Origin: an uncultured Mycoplasma sp.
GTDB lineage: Bacteria; Bacillota_I; Bacilli_A; RF39; UBA660
Assembly (NCBI GenBank): GCA_947388575.1
Contig: CANDSI010000091.1
Location: 1-5,484, forward strand
DNA: 5,484 bases
Reading direction: 5' to 3'
A model generated the notes under the pieces. The model saw only the letters and a program-made list of their open reading frames with translations. It was not told where the DNA came from and did not search any database. The translations under genes were made by a program, and so were the position numbers. This document shows, piece after piece, positions 1 to 5,437 of the stretch. How positions within the stretch are numbered: position 1 is the stretch's first letter; each line of letters opens with the position of its first letter.

Positions 1-1
1 A

Positions 2-49
2 GAAGCAAAAGATTTTAATGAAAAAGTCTTAAATTATCTAAAAAGATAA
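2..49 (+). CDS. 3' end of an unidentified protein (partial)
   Basis: Frame 2 is open from the window edge to a TAA at 47-49 and reads EAKDFNEKVLNYLKR, a plausible charged amphipathic helix for a C-terminus. The other two frames hit stops within the first 35 bases. The stop lies 24 bases before the next start, so the two genes are probably co-transcribed. Because the next gene looks like an immunity protein, this could be the end of its cognate toxin or of another immunity gene; that is inference from position only. Fifteen residues are too few to name a family. Confidence 0.5.
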   Translation, partial: EAKDFNEKVLNYLKR

Positions 50-50
50 A

Positions 51-57
51 TTACAAT
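51..57 (+). repeat. TTACAAT box 1, upstream of the Imm11-like gene
   Basis: First of five intergenic copies of TTACAAT (others at 701, 877, 1443 and 5430). It follows the TAA of the upstream partial gene by one base and precedes the AGGAG ribosome-binding site (60-64) and the ATG at 74, leaving 16 bases between box and start. Function unknown. Confidence 0.45.
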
Positions 58-73
58 TTAGGAGTGTGATTAT

Positions 74-694
74 ATGGGATTTGATTTAGGTCATACAATT
101 AGTTCATTATCAAAACTTGCATTACGAACAAAAAGAAAAATTGATAATGAAAAATCTAATAAAAAAGTTAAAGTATATGAATTATGGATGGATCATAATT
201 ATAGAACTTATGAGCCAACACCTAAAGGTGGTTATAAGTCATATATATTTGATGGTGTACCTGTAAAAGAAAGAAATTTTGACAGAATCTATCCTAGTAA
301 ATACAAAGATGAAATAGATAAACCCATTGGGGATGTATTTAGTGTTGAAGTTAGCTCTTTTATCCTTAATGAGAAAAGTTATAAGATTTTATATCCATAT
401 ATAAAAAATGAAGCACAAATATTTAAAGTAAAATGTGAAAATGATAATTTATATGTAGTAAATATTACTAATATAATCGACTGTCTTGATTATGATAAAT
501 CAGAAATAAAGCGTTTTCCATCTTCTGGTAGAGTTATGAGAGTAATTAAATATGTTTTTAAAATTGAAAAACTAAGGAACACAACTATTTTTAAATTACC
601 AGAATTTCCAAAAGGAATATCTTATGTTACAGAAAATTTTAAAAATATTGTAGAAAAAAATAATATAAAAGGTTTTAAGTTTAAAGAATTATAA
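74..694 (+). CDS. Imm11/DUF1629-family putative immunity protein
   Basis: A 206-residue soluble protein without a signal peptide or membrane segment, which I place in the Imm11 family (DUF1629, PF07791). This family is predicted to provide immunity in polymorphic-toxin systems, where it sits next to its toxin. The family pattern can be followed along the chain: an N-terminal YELW...YEP segment (35-48), FDGVPV (59-64), the LNEKSYKIL helix (98-106), the strand-rich core VVNITNIIDCLD (128-139), VMRVIKYVF (154-162), IFKLPE (172-177), YVTENF (184-189) and the C-terminal IKGFKF (198-203). The length is normal for the family. The first 30 residues are basic and less typical. The ATG at 74 is supported by AGGAG at 60-64. 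The gene uses one CGA and one CGT arginine codon, unlike most of the window. The toxin it would neutralise is not in view, and the immunity role is a family prediction, not demonstrated here. Confidence 0.72.
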   Translation: MGFDLGHTISSLSKLALRTKRKIDNEKSNKKVKVYELWMDHNYRTYEPTPKGGYKSYIFDGVPVKERNFDRIYPSKYKDEIDKPIGDVFSVEVSSFILNEKSYKILYPYIKNEAQIFKVKCENDNLYVVNITNIIDCLDYDKSEIKRFPSSGRVMRVIKYVFKIEKLRNTTIFKLPEFPKGISYVTENFKNIVEKNNIKGFKFKEL

Positions 695-700
695 TTCAAA

Positions 701-707
701 TTACAAT
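701..707 (+). repeat. TTACAAT box 2, upstream of the 47-aa membrane peptide
   Basis: Intergenic TTACAAT within CAAATTACAAT (697-707), the same 11 bases as at 873-883. A strong GAGGAGG ribosome-binding site follows at 713-719 and the ATG is at 728, 20 bases after the box. Confidence 0.45.
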
Positions 708-727
708 CTATCGAGGAGGTAAAAATA

Positions 728-871
728 ATGGATAAGAAAAAAATAATAAACTGGGTAATAGCAATAATAGTTGCTATTGTGTACTTAACAGTAAGCATTA
801 TATTTAAGAGTTGGGCTTACTCTTGGCTTATATGGGTTGCTTATGCAATTTATAGATTTGTTGCGAAATAG
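728..871 (+). CDS. Small hydrophobic membrane peptide, 47 aa
   Basis: The frame opens with ATG at 728 behind a near-ideal Shine-Dalgarno sequence (GAGGAGG, 713-719, 8-base spacing) and closes with TAG at 869-871. The peptide has a short basic start (MDKKK), a hydrophobic helix at about 6-27, a tight turn around FKSW, and a second aromatic-rich helix at about 30-44 (WAYSWLIWVAYAIYRF). Such a two-helix hairpin resembles the C-terminal membrane tails found on some Firmicute XRE-family regulators (pattern S..F...AW..TWLIW...), but no DNA-binding domain is attached here. It lies 33 bases after the Imm11-like gene and 29 before the flavodoxin gene, so co-transcription is likely. The spacing and ribosome-binding site make it a convincing gene; its function is unknown. 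Confidence 0.72.
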   Translation: MDKKKIINWVIAIIVAIVYLTVSIIFKSWAYSWLIWVAYAIYRFVAK

Positions 872-876
872 ACAAA

Positions 877-883
877 TTACAAT
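877..883 (+). repeat. TTACAAT box 3, upstream of the flavodoxin gene
   Basis: TTACAAT inside GACAAATTACAATA (871-884), which differs at one of 14 positions from 5424-5437 (GACAACTTACAATA). The resemblance continues into the ribosome-binding site (ATAGAGGAG here, ATAGGGCAG there). The ATG at 901 is 17 bases after the box. Confidence 0.45.
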
Positions 884-900
884 AAATAGAGGAGATTTAT

Positions 901-1428
901 ATGAGTGAAATTATAATATATGGTTCTCAATATGGAACAACAAGAATGTATGCAGAGGAATTATCAAAAATAACTAAAATACAAGCAATATCGTTTGAAG
1001 AAATAAAAGATATAAATAAGTATGATAAAATTATTTATCTAGGTGGACTTTATGCAGGTGGAGTTTTAGGAATGGCTAAAACTTTCAAAAAAATATCTAA
1101 TTATGGAAATAAGAAAATAATAATTGCAACAGTTGGATTAGCAGACCCTATGGATATAGAAAATACAAGTAATATAGAAAATGGTATGAAAAGACAACTT
1201 TCAAATGAAATATATGAAAAAGCATCTATTTATCATTTAAGAGGTGGAATAGATTATTCAAAATTAAATTTTGCTCATAAAACAATGATGAGTTTACTTT
1301 ATAAAAAAGCAAAAGGACTACCAGAAGAAAAGAAAACAGCAGAAGTTAAAGCAATGATAGATACTTATAATCAAAAAGTTAATTTTGTTGATTTTTCTAG
1401 TTTAGAAAGTATCATTAAAGAAATTTAA
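901..1428 (+). CDS. Flavodoxin-domain protein (Flavodoxin_5-like)
   Basis: A 175-residue cytoplasmic protein with a single flavodoxin fold, expected to bind FMN and carry electrons. Strand 1 and the phosphate loop are IIIYGSQYGTTRMYAEEL (4-21), where G-S-Q-Y-G-T-T replaces the classic T-x-T-G-x-T. Strand 3 and the second flavin loop are KIIYLGGLYAGGV (43-55). Strand 4 is KIIIATVGLADP (72-83). The C-terminal half has the marks of the clostridial Flavodoxin_5 subgroup: YHLRGGIDYSKLNFAHKTMM (111-130), followed by a basic stretch. The family also includes HemG-type protoporphyrinogen IX dehydrogenase, but nothing nearby points to haem synthesis, so a specific reaction should not be assigned. The start is set by GAGGAG at 889-894 with 6-base spacing. 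It is the last gene of the tight left-hand cluster. Confidence 0.82.
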   Translation: MSEIIIYGSQYGTTRMYAEELSKITKIQAISFEEIKDINKYDKIIYLGGLYAGGVLGMAKTFKKISNYGNKKIIIATVGLADPMDIENTSNIENGMKRQLSNEIYEKASIYHLRGGIDYSKLNFAHKTMMSLLYKKAKGLPEEKKTAEVKAMIDTYNQKVNFVDFSSLESIIKEI

Positions 1429-1455
1429 AAGTAACTGCAAAATTACAATATATAG

Positions 1456-1483
1456 GGCAGGTAATAAGTTGAAATTATCTGTC
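1456..1483 (+). other. Hairpin within the 55-bp repeat
   Basis: GGCAGGTAAT (1456-1465) pairs with ATTATCTGTC (1474-1483) around an 8-base loop (AAGTTGAA), giving ten consecutive pairs. Two are G-U wobbles with G on the left arm, so the stem is better as + strand RNA than as DNA. No U-run follows, so it is not a standard terminator. The same hairpin lies in copy 2 at 5443-5470. Confidence 0.5.
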
Positions 1484-1497
1484 ATTTATTATATAAT
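1469..1497 (+). promoter_or_regulatory. Sigma-A-type promoter for the sigma factor operon
   Basis: TTGAAA (1469-1474) and a perfect TATAAT (1492-1497) are separated by 17 bases, matching the housekeeping consensus with one -35 deviation (TTGACA). Transcription would start near 1504, giving a leader of about 44 bases before the sigma factor ATG at 1548. The ribosome-binding site AAAGGA lies at 1535-1540. Confidence 0.7.
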
Positions 1498-1507
1498 CAT
1501 AACAAAT

Positions 1508-1522
1508 TATAGTAAGTTGTCG
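1508..1522 (+). repeat. Right arm of a candidate palindrome-ended repeat
   Basis: TATAGTAAGTTGTCG is the reverse complement of 5423-5437 at 14 of 15 positions (the single mismatch is at 1511/5434), with a perfect 11-base core, 1512-1522 against 5423-5433. It sits 10 bases after repeat copy 1, where a right terminal arm would be expected. Confidence 0.5.
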
Positions 1523-1547
1523 CTAGGATATAAGAAAGGAATTAGCA

Positions 1548-2042
1548 ATGTACGATATTGAAGATATTTGCAATAAGTATTATAAAAATGTCTATAAATA
1601 TCTGATGAGTTTATCTCATGATCCTAATATAGCAGAAGAATTAACTCAAGAAACATTTTGCAAAGCAATAAAAGAAATTAATAAATTTAAAGGAAATTGT
1701 GAAATTATTACTTGGCTTTGTATTATTGCAAAACATTTGTATTATCAATATTCTAAAAAAAGTATATATGAAAATATTGATAATATAAATGAAATATCTA
1801 GTGTATCTATTGAAGATACATATATTTTAAGTCAAGATAGATTAGATTTGTATAAAGGTCTACAAAAAATTTCAGAAAACGAAAGAAATGTAGTATATTT
1901 AAGGTTACTAGGACTTTCTTTTAAGGAAATTTCCGAAGTTATTGGAAAAAATGAAACTTGGGCAAAAGTAGTTTTTCATAGAGCAAAAAAAGACTTAAAC
2001 AGACATATAAAAGGAGGAGAAAATGAGAGAGATAGAAAATAA
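1548..2042 (+). CDS. ECF-type RNA polymerase sigma factor
   Basis: A 164-residue sigma-70 family protein with only regions 2 and 4, the ECF architecture. It directs core RNA polymerase to a specific promoter set, usually in response to envelope or other external stress. Region 2 spans about 7-70, with the core-binding ELTQETFCKA (31-40) and the -10 recognition helix WLCIIAKHLYYQY (56-68). Region 4 spans about 102-150, with a helix-turn-helix LSFKEISEVIGKNETWAKVVFHRAKKDL (123-150) for the -35 element. The ATG at 1548 has AAAGGA seven bases upstream. Its last 20 bases overlap the anti-sigma gene in a different frame, the usual coupling for equal amounts of both. The promoter upstream is sigma-A-like rather than an obvious ECF site, so autoregulation is not evident. 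Confidence 0.93.
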   Translation: MYDIEDICNKYYKNVYKYLMSLSHDPNIAEELTQETFCKAIKEINKFKGNCEIITWLCIIAKHLYYQYSKKSIYENIDNINEISSVSIEDTYILSQDRLDLYKGLQKISENERNVVYLRLLGLSFKEISEVIGKNETWAKVVFHRAKKDLNRHIKGGENERDRK

Positions 2043-2781
2043 TAGATATTGTAGTATGATTGAAGATTTATTGCCATTATATGTAGAAGGACTAATTAGT
2101 GAAGATACTAAAAATGAAATAGATAACCATTTAGAGAATTGCAATAAATGTTCAAAAATACTAGATGAAATTAAAGAAAATGAAGTTGTTGATTTAAACA
2201 AAACAATACAAGAAGATGCAGATGAAGAATTGAAAGCAAAAGAAATCAAGTGTATAAAAAATATAAAAAGAAAAACAACCTTAAAAATAATATTTAGTGT
2301 AGTCATTACTTGTATTTTATTTGTTATAGTACTAAATCTTTGGAATACTTATAGATTTATACAAGATGAAGATGGAAAATGGATATTATATAATTTTAAT
2401 ACTGGAAATATTAAGCAAGGAATGGAATATACACATATTATAATGGAATATAAAGCATATAAAGCTAAAGTAAGTGGAAACAATTTAAGAGAAAATGAAG
2501 AAAATATAGAAAAACCAGAAACAGTAGATCATTATGTTTTATTAACTTTCAATAAAGAAGATATATGTGTTAATGCTAGACAAATTATTAGTGGATATGA
2601 TGAAGAGGAATTACAAGAGGTATATGAATGGTATGTAAATGATTGGAAAAGTAATGTAACATCTAATGAAAAAATAGAAAATGGAAAATTATATATGAAT
2701 GATAATACTTATGTAGGAAAAACAAAGGAAAAAATAATAAACAGTTCTAAAGATTATAATGCAAAAATAACTGAAATCTAA
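2023..2781 (+). CDS. Membrane-anchored zinc-finger anti-sigma factor
   Basis: A 252-residue single-pass protein that should hold the preceding sigma factor inactive at the membrane. The N-terminal anti-sigma (zf-HC2 type) domain has Cys10, then His36-x3-Cys40-x2-Cys43, the zinc ligand pattern of the ZAS fold, on the cytoplasmic side. A charged linker (about 50-86, basic just before the membrane) leads to one transmembrane helix at about 87-107. The remaining 145 residues would lie outside the cell; they are acidic, hydrophilic and unlike any domain I can name, and are probably the sensing part. The ATG at 2023 lies within the sigma factor's reading frame and has AAGGAGGA at 2011-2018. How the signal releases the sigma factor (proteolysis or conformational change) cannot be read from the sequence. 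Confidence 0.88.
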   Translation: MREIENNRYCSMIEDLLPLYVEGLISEDTKNEIDNHLENCNKCSKILDEIKENEVVDLNKTIQEDADEELKAKEIKCIKNIKRKTTLKIIFSVVITCILFVIVLNLWNTYRFIQDEDGKWILYNFNTGNIKQGMEYTHIIMEYKAYKAKVSGNNLRENEENIEKPETVDHYVLLTFNKEDICVNARQIISGYDEEELQEVYEWYVNDWKSNVTSNEKIENGKLYMNDNTYVGKTKEKIINSSKDYNAKITEI

Positions 2782-2790
2782 AATAAATTA

Positions 2791-2820
2791 AAAAAGTTGC
2801 AATTTTTTGTAACTTTTTTT
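2791..2820 (+). terminator. Rho-independent terminator after the anti-sigma gene
   Basis: AAAAAGTTGCA (2791-2801) pairs with TGTAACTTTTT (2808-2818) over 11 positions including one G-U, with a six-base loop, and runs into a T tract (2814-2820) followed by more T-rich sequence to 2830. The stem is A/T-heavy at its base, so its strength is uncertain. The A-run on the left makes it potentially bidirectional. It begins nine bases after the anti-sigma stop. Confidence 0.75.
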
Positions 2821-2855
2821 CTACTTTTTTCTCTATCGTATAGGAGGGAAAAAGT

Positions 2856-4611
2856 ATGAAACAAAAAAACAAAAGAATAACAATAATGATTGTAATATGT
2901 ATAGTAATTCAAACAATAATATTTATAATTGCAGGATGTAATAAATCGTATCTTCATATGGATGAAGCATATTCATTTCGGACTTGCAAGTTACAATAAA
3001 ACTGAAATACAAAATAATAATGATTTTTATAATATGTGGCATAGTAAAGAATATTATAGAGATTATCTAACTGTAAATGAAAATGAAAAATTTATGTTTT
3101 CGCAAGTTTATGAAAATCAAAAAAATGATAATCACCCACCACTTTACTACTTAATATTAAGAATAGCAATGGGATTCAACATCAATCAATATTCTAAATG
3201 GATAGGAATTATATTAAATATAATCATTTATGCTTTTATTACAATATTTATGTATTTAATTATCAGTAAATTTTTAAAGGGGCAAAACAAATACAAAGAA
3301 AAATCTATAATATTAGCATTTATATCAAGTATAACCTTGTCATCATTAACAAATGTACTTTTTATAAGAATGTATGCACTTTCTACATTAAATATAGTTA
3401 TAACAACTTATTTACACTTAAAATTACTAGAGAAAGAAAGTAAAAATAATATGCTTTTAGTTGGAATAGGTATATCAGCTTTGATAGGATCTCTTACGCA
3501 CTATTATTATTTATTTTATTTGATAGCATTGTTTATAATGTTTGTTACGAAGTATATTAAAGAAAAACAATATAAACAATTAGGTAAATATATATTAACA
3601 ATGATGATCGCAGGAATACTATCTCTAATAATATTTCCATATTCAATACAGCATATGTTTTTTGGATATAGAGGACAAGGGGTACTTAACAATTTAAGTA
3701 ATATTCATAAATATATTGTAAATATTATTTTATATTTTATTATAACGAATATTTATGTATTTAATAATTTTTTGATAGTGTTGCTATTATGTGGTGTAAG
3801 TATATGTATATACAAACTAATAAGGCATAAAAAAGTAAGTGAAATGAAAAATGAAAATGTGAAATATATAGCAATACCAACCTTGTTTTACTTTATAATA
3901 GTTTCTATATGTTCGCCATATATAGAATTAAGATATATATTACCTATATCGCAAATGATATTTATTTTAGTAATATATTTTGTATTTAATATATTAAGTA
4001 ATATATGCAAAGAAAAAACTAGGAATAAAATAATGATAAGCATATTTTTAGGAATGCTTATAATGGTGCCAGTATCTAATAAAGCTATTGATTTAGTTGT
4101 AGGAGAAAATTTCAGAAATAAACAAGAAATCTCTTATTCAAGTAAAACAGCATTAGTAGAAGAAATAAAGGAAGAGTGTAATTTACCAATAAATATAATA
4201 CCAAAATTGGAGGGAATACCATTAGACAATGTATTGCTTTTTATAAAAGATTTTAAAATAGAGCCACAAGTAATGTACTCTAATATCCATAATATTATGG
4301 AAAAATTAAATGGAGAATTGATAGATGTTCCAGCATTATATTTATTCAATTCTAATAATAATAGGTTTTTAGATGACATATTACTATTTGCTAATATTGA
4401 AGAATCATATATAGCCAAGGACATTGATTGTGGCGAAAAAGAAATTAAAAAAATATTAGAATACCAAGATATTTCTAATGGCATACTAATATTTATAAAT
4501 GATTGGCAAGATAATGAGAAAATAATAAATATAATACAAAATGCTACAAATTTATATGATGTAACATATTTACAAAGATTAAATATGTGTGATGTATATT
4601 ACATTCAATAA
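2856..4611 (+). CDS. GT-C membrane glycosyltransferase (PMT/RgtABCD-like), +1 frameshift at codon 41
   Basis: Read as one protein across the frameshift, this is about 584 residues, normal for bacterial GT-C enzymes that transfer sugars from a polyprenyl-phosphate donor on the outer face of the membrane. The true start is ATG 2856 behind AGGAGGG (2842-2848). Residues 1-41 in this frame give a basic N-terminus, a first helix (about 8-27) and HMDEAYSF (34-41), the conserved first-loop Asp-Glu motif (D36, E37). The frame then ends at TAA 2997. The downstream frame resumes exactly at GLASYN (from 2980), completing the family motif DEAYS-x-GL. After it come NHPPLYYL (92-99), helices containing RMYALSTLNIV and LTHYYYLFY, the segment SPYIELRYILPISQ, and a soluble C-terminal domain of about 170 residues. 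No other lesion is visible. The acceptor is unknown. The shift may be a sequencing error, a recent mutation or slippage. The next gene starts 15 bases downstream. Confidence 0.85.
2976..2982 (+). other. Frameshift site TTT_CGG_A in the glycosyltransferase gene
   Basis: Codon 41 is TTT (2976-2978) and the next zero-frame codon is CGG (2979-2981); the protein homology continues one base later with GGA (2980-2982). A tRNA-Phe slipping from UUU to UUC in the +1 frame would restore the full protein. Without a shift, six more codons lead to the TAA at 2997. CGG is found nowhere else on the + strand of this window. No Shine-Dalgarno-like stimulator lies directly upstream. Confidence 0.75.
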
Positions 4612-4626
4612 TAAATAGGAAATAAG

Positions 4627-5391
4627 TTGATAATTTTTTATAGAAAGAAGATGAAAGAAGTGTTTGCAAATGTAGGAGAATATGTAGCTTGTGGAATATT
4701 TACAAAAGGGCATTTGGTTTTATTTACAATTACGATAATAGGAATTTTAATTGCATTAAAAGATTCAATTAAGAAAAATAAAGAAGAAGTACATAGAATT
4801 ATAGAAAGCATAACAATAATTATGTGTATAATGGAAATATTAAAAATAATTTATAATATTCAACAAAATTCGATCTATGCAGTTAATACATATATGCCAT
4901 TATATTATTGCAGTATTCTGTTGTATGCAGGATTATTAAGTTCATTTGGAAGAGGGACATTAAAAAAGGTAGGAGATGTGTCGTTGGCAACTGGTGCAGT
5001 AGTAGGAGGAATAGTTTTCATTATATATCCTTCTACCTCATTACCAATATACCCTGCATTTCATATTTTAAGTATTCATAGCTTTTTATTTCATGGGACA
5101 ATGATATATTTAGGTATATTAGTAAATAAAACAAATTATGTAGAAATAAAAAAGGAAGATATTAAATATTTTGCAAGTTTGATAGGAATAATGTGTATTA
5201 TAGCTTTATTTGTAAATAATATTTCAAATGGAAATTTAATGTTTATTTCAAATAACTTTCCTAATACTCCAATGGAAATATTATATAGAATAACAAATGG
5301 AGGGATACTATACAGTTCGATTATGATAATAATACAAATGACAATACCATTTTATATTTCTTATTATGTGATTAAGAGGAGGGTTTCTTGA
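4627..5391 (+). CDS. Seven-helix membrane protein, YwaF/TIGR02206-like
   Basis: A 254-residue integral membrane protein with hydrophobic segments at about 29-46, 58-77, 91-108, 117-134, 145-165, 181-197 and 228-247. The features that suggest the YwaF (TIGR02206, TMEM164-related) family are the conserved His before helix 1 (KGHLVLFT, 28-35), PLYYCSILL opening helix 3 (91-99), and a histidine-rich fifth helix (H146, H151, H156). Members have no well-established bacterial function, and I do not assign one. The TTG at 4627 has AGGA at 4617-4620 with six-base spacing and is preferred; an in-frame ATG at 4651 with only AGAAAG upstream is the alternative and would remove eight residues without touching any helix. 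The 15-base gap makes co-transcription with the glycosyltransferase likely. It ends with TGA. Confidence 0.7.
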   Translation: MIIFYRKKMKEVFANVGEYVACGIFTKGHLVLFTITIIGILIALKDSIKKNKEEVHRIIESITIIMCIMEILKIIYNIQQNSIYAVNTYMPLYYCSILLYAGLLSSFGRGTLKKVGDVSLATGAVVGGIVFIIYPSTSLPIYPAFHILSIHSFLFHGTMIYLGILVNKTNYVEIKKEDIKYFASLIGIMCIIALFVNNISNGNLMFISNNFPNTPMEILYRITNGGILYSSIMIIIQMTIPFYISYYVIKRRVS

Positions 5392-5417
5392 AAATAGTTG
5401 ATCTTTTATGTTATAAT
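5388..5417 (+). promoter_or_regulatory. Sigma-A-type promoter with extended -10
   Basis: TTGAAA (5388-5393, overlapping the stop codon of the preceding gene) is followed after 18 bases by TATAAT (5412-5417), preceded by TGT (5409-5411), an extended -10 element. Transcription would start near 5424, just before the TTACAAT box of repeat copy 2. The gene it serves lies beyond the window. Confidence 0.55.
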
Positions 5418-5422
5418 CATCT

Positions 5423-5437
5423 CGACAACTTACAATA
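5423..5437 (+). repeat. Left arm of a candidate palindrome-ended repeat
   Basis: CGACAACTTACAATA is complementary to 1508-1522 at 14 of 15 positions. Its last eight bases are the first eight of 55-bp repeat copy 2. The corresponding left edge of copy 1 (from about 1435) is degenerate, matching about 7 of the outer 11 positions. Confidence 0.5.

Larger units (their letters stand above)
1443..1497 (+). repeat. 55-bp exact direct repeat, copy 1
   Basis: These 55 bases are identical, base for base, to 5430-5484. The left limit is real: base 1442 is A whereas 5429 is C. The right limit cannot be judged because the second copy ends at the window edge. The repeat holds a TTACAAT box, a GGGCAGG segment, a hairpin, and a promoter with TTGAAA and TATAAT. 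Confidence 0.9.

Noticed and set aside
702..883. TACAAT inside the TTACAAT boxes as -10 promoter elements
   Set aside because: No acceptable -35 lies 16-18 bases upstream at 702 or 878, and starts would fall inside or beside the ribosome-binding sites.
1456..1490. Hairpin 1456-1483 as the terminator of the flavodoxin gene
   Set aside because: The stem is followed by ATTTATTATA, not a U-run, and it overlaps a good promoter.
1995..2306. Minus-strand open frame of 103 codons opposite the sigma/anti-sigma junction
   Set aside because: It lies entirely over the well-supported sigma and anti-sigma genes, has low-complexity Ser/Phe/Ile-rich composition expected from antisense of an A-rich gene, and matches no family.
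2807..2842. ECF-type promoter TGTAAC ... CGTATA before the glycosyltransferase
   Set aside because: The elements resemble those of Bacillus ECF sigma factors but are 23 bases apart, versus the usual 16-17, and the -35 part lies in the terminator stem.
2926..2943. Lipoprotein signal (IIAGC) in the first helix of the glycosyltransferase
   Set aside because: The Cys is followed closely by the GT-C motif HMDEAYS, so this is the first membrane helix of a multi-pass enzyme, not a lipobox.
2929..2979. TTG at 2929 as the start of the glycosyltransferase
   Set aside because: It has no ribosome-binding site, and the 17 codons it adds are out of frame with the conserved HMDEAYS segment, which is read from ATG 2856.
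4134..4484. Minus-strand open frame of 116 codons
   Set aside because: It is antisense to the C-terminal domain of the glycosyltransferase and has no family signature; a shadow frame.
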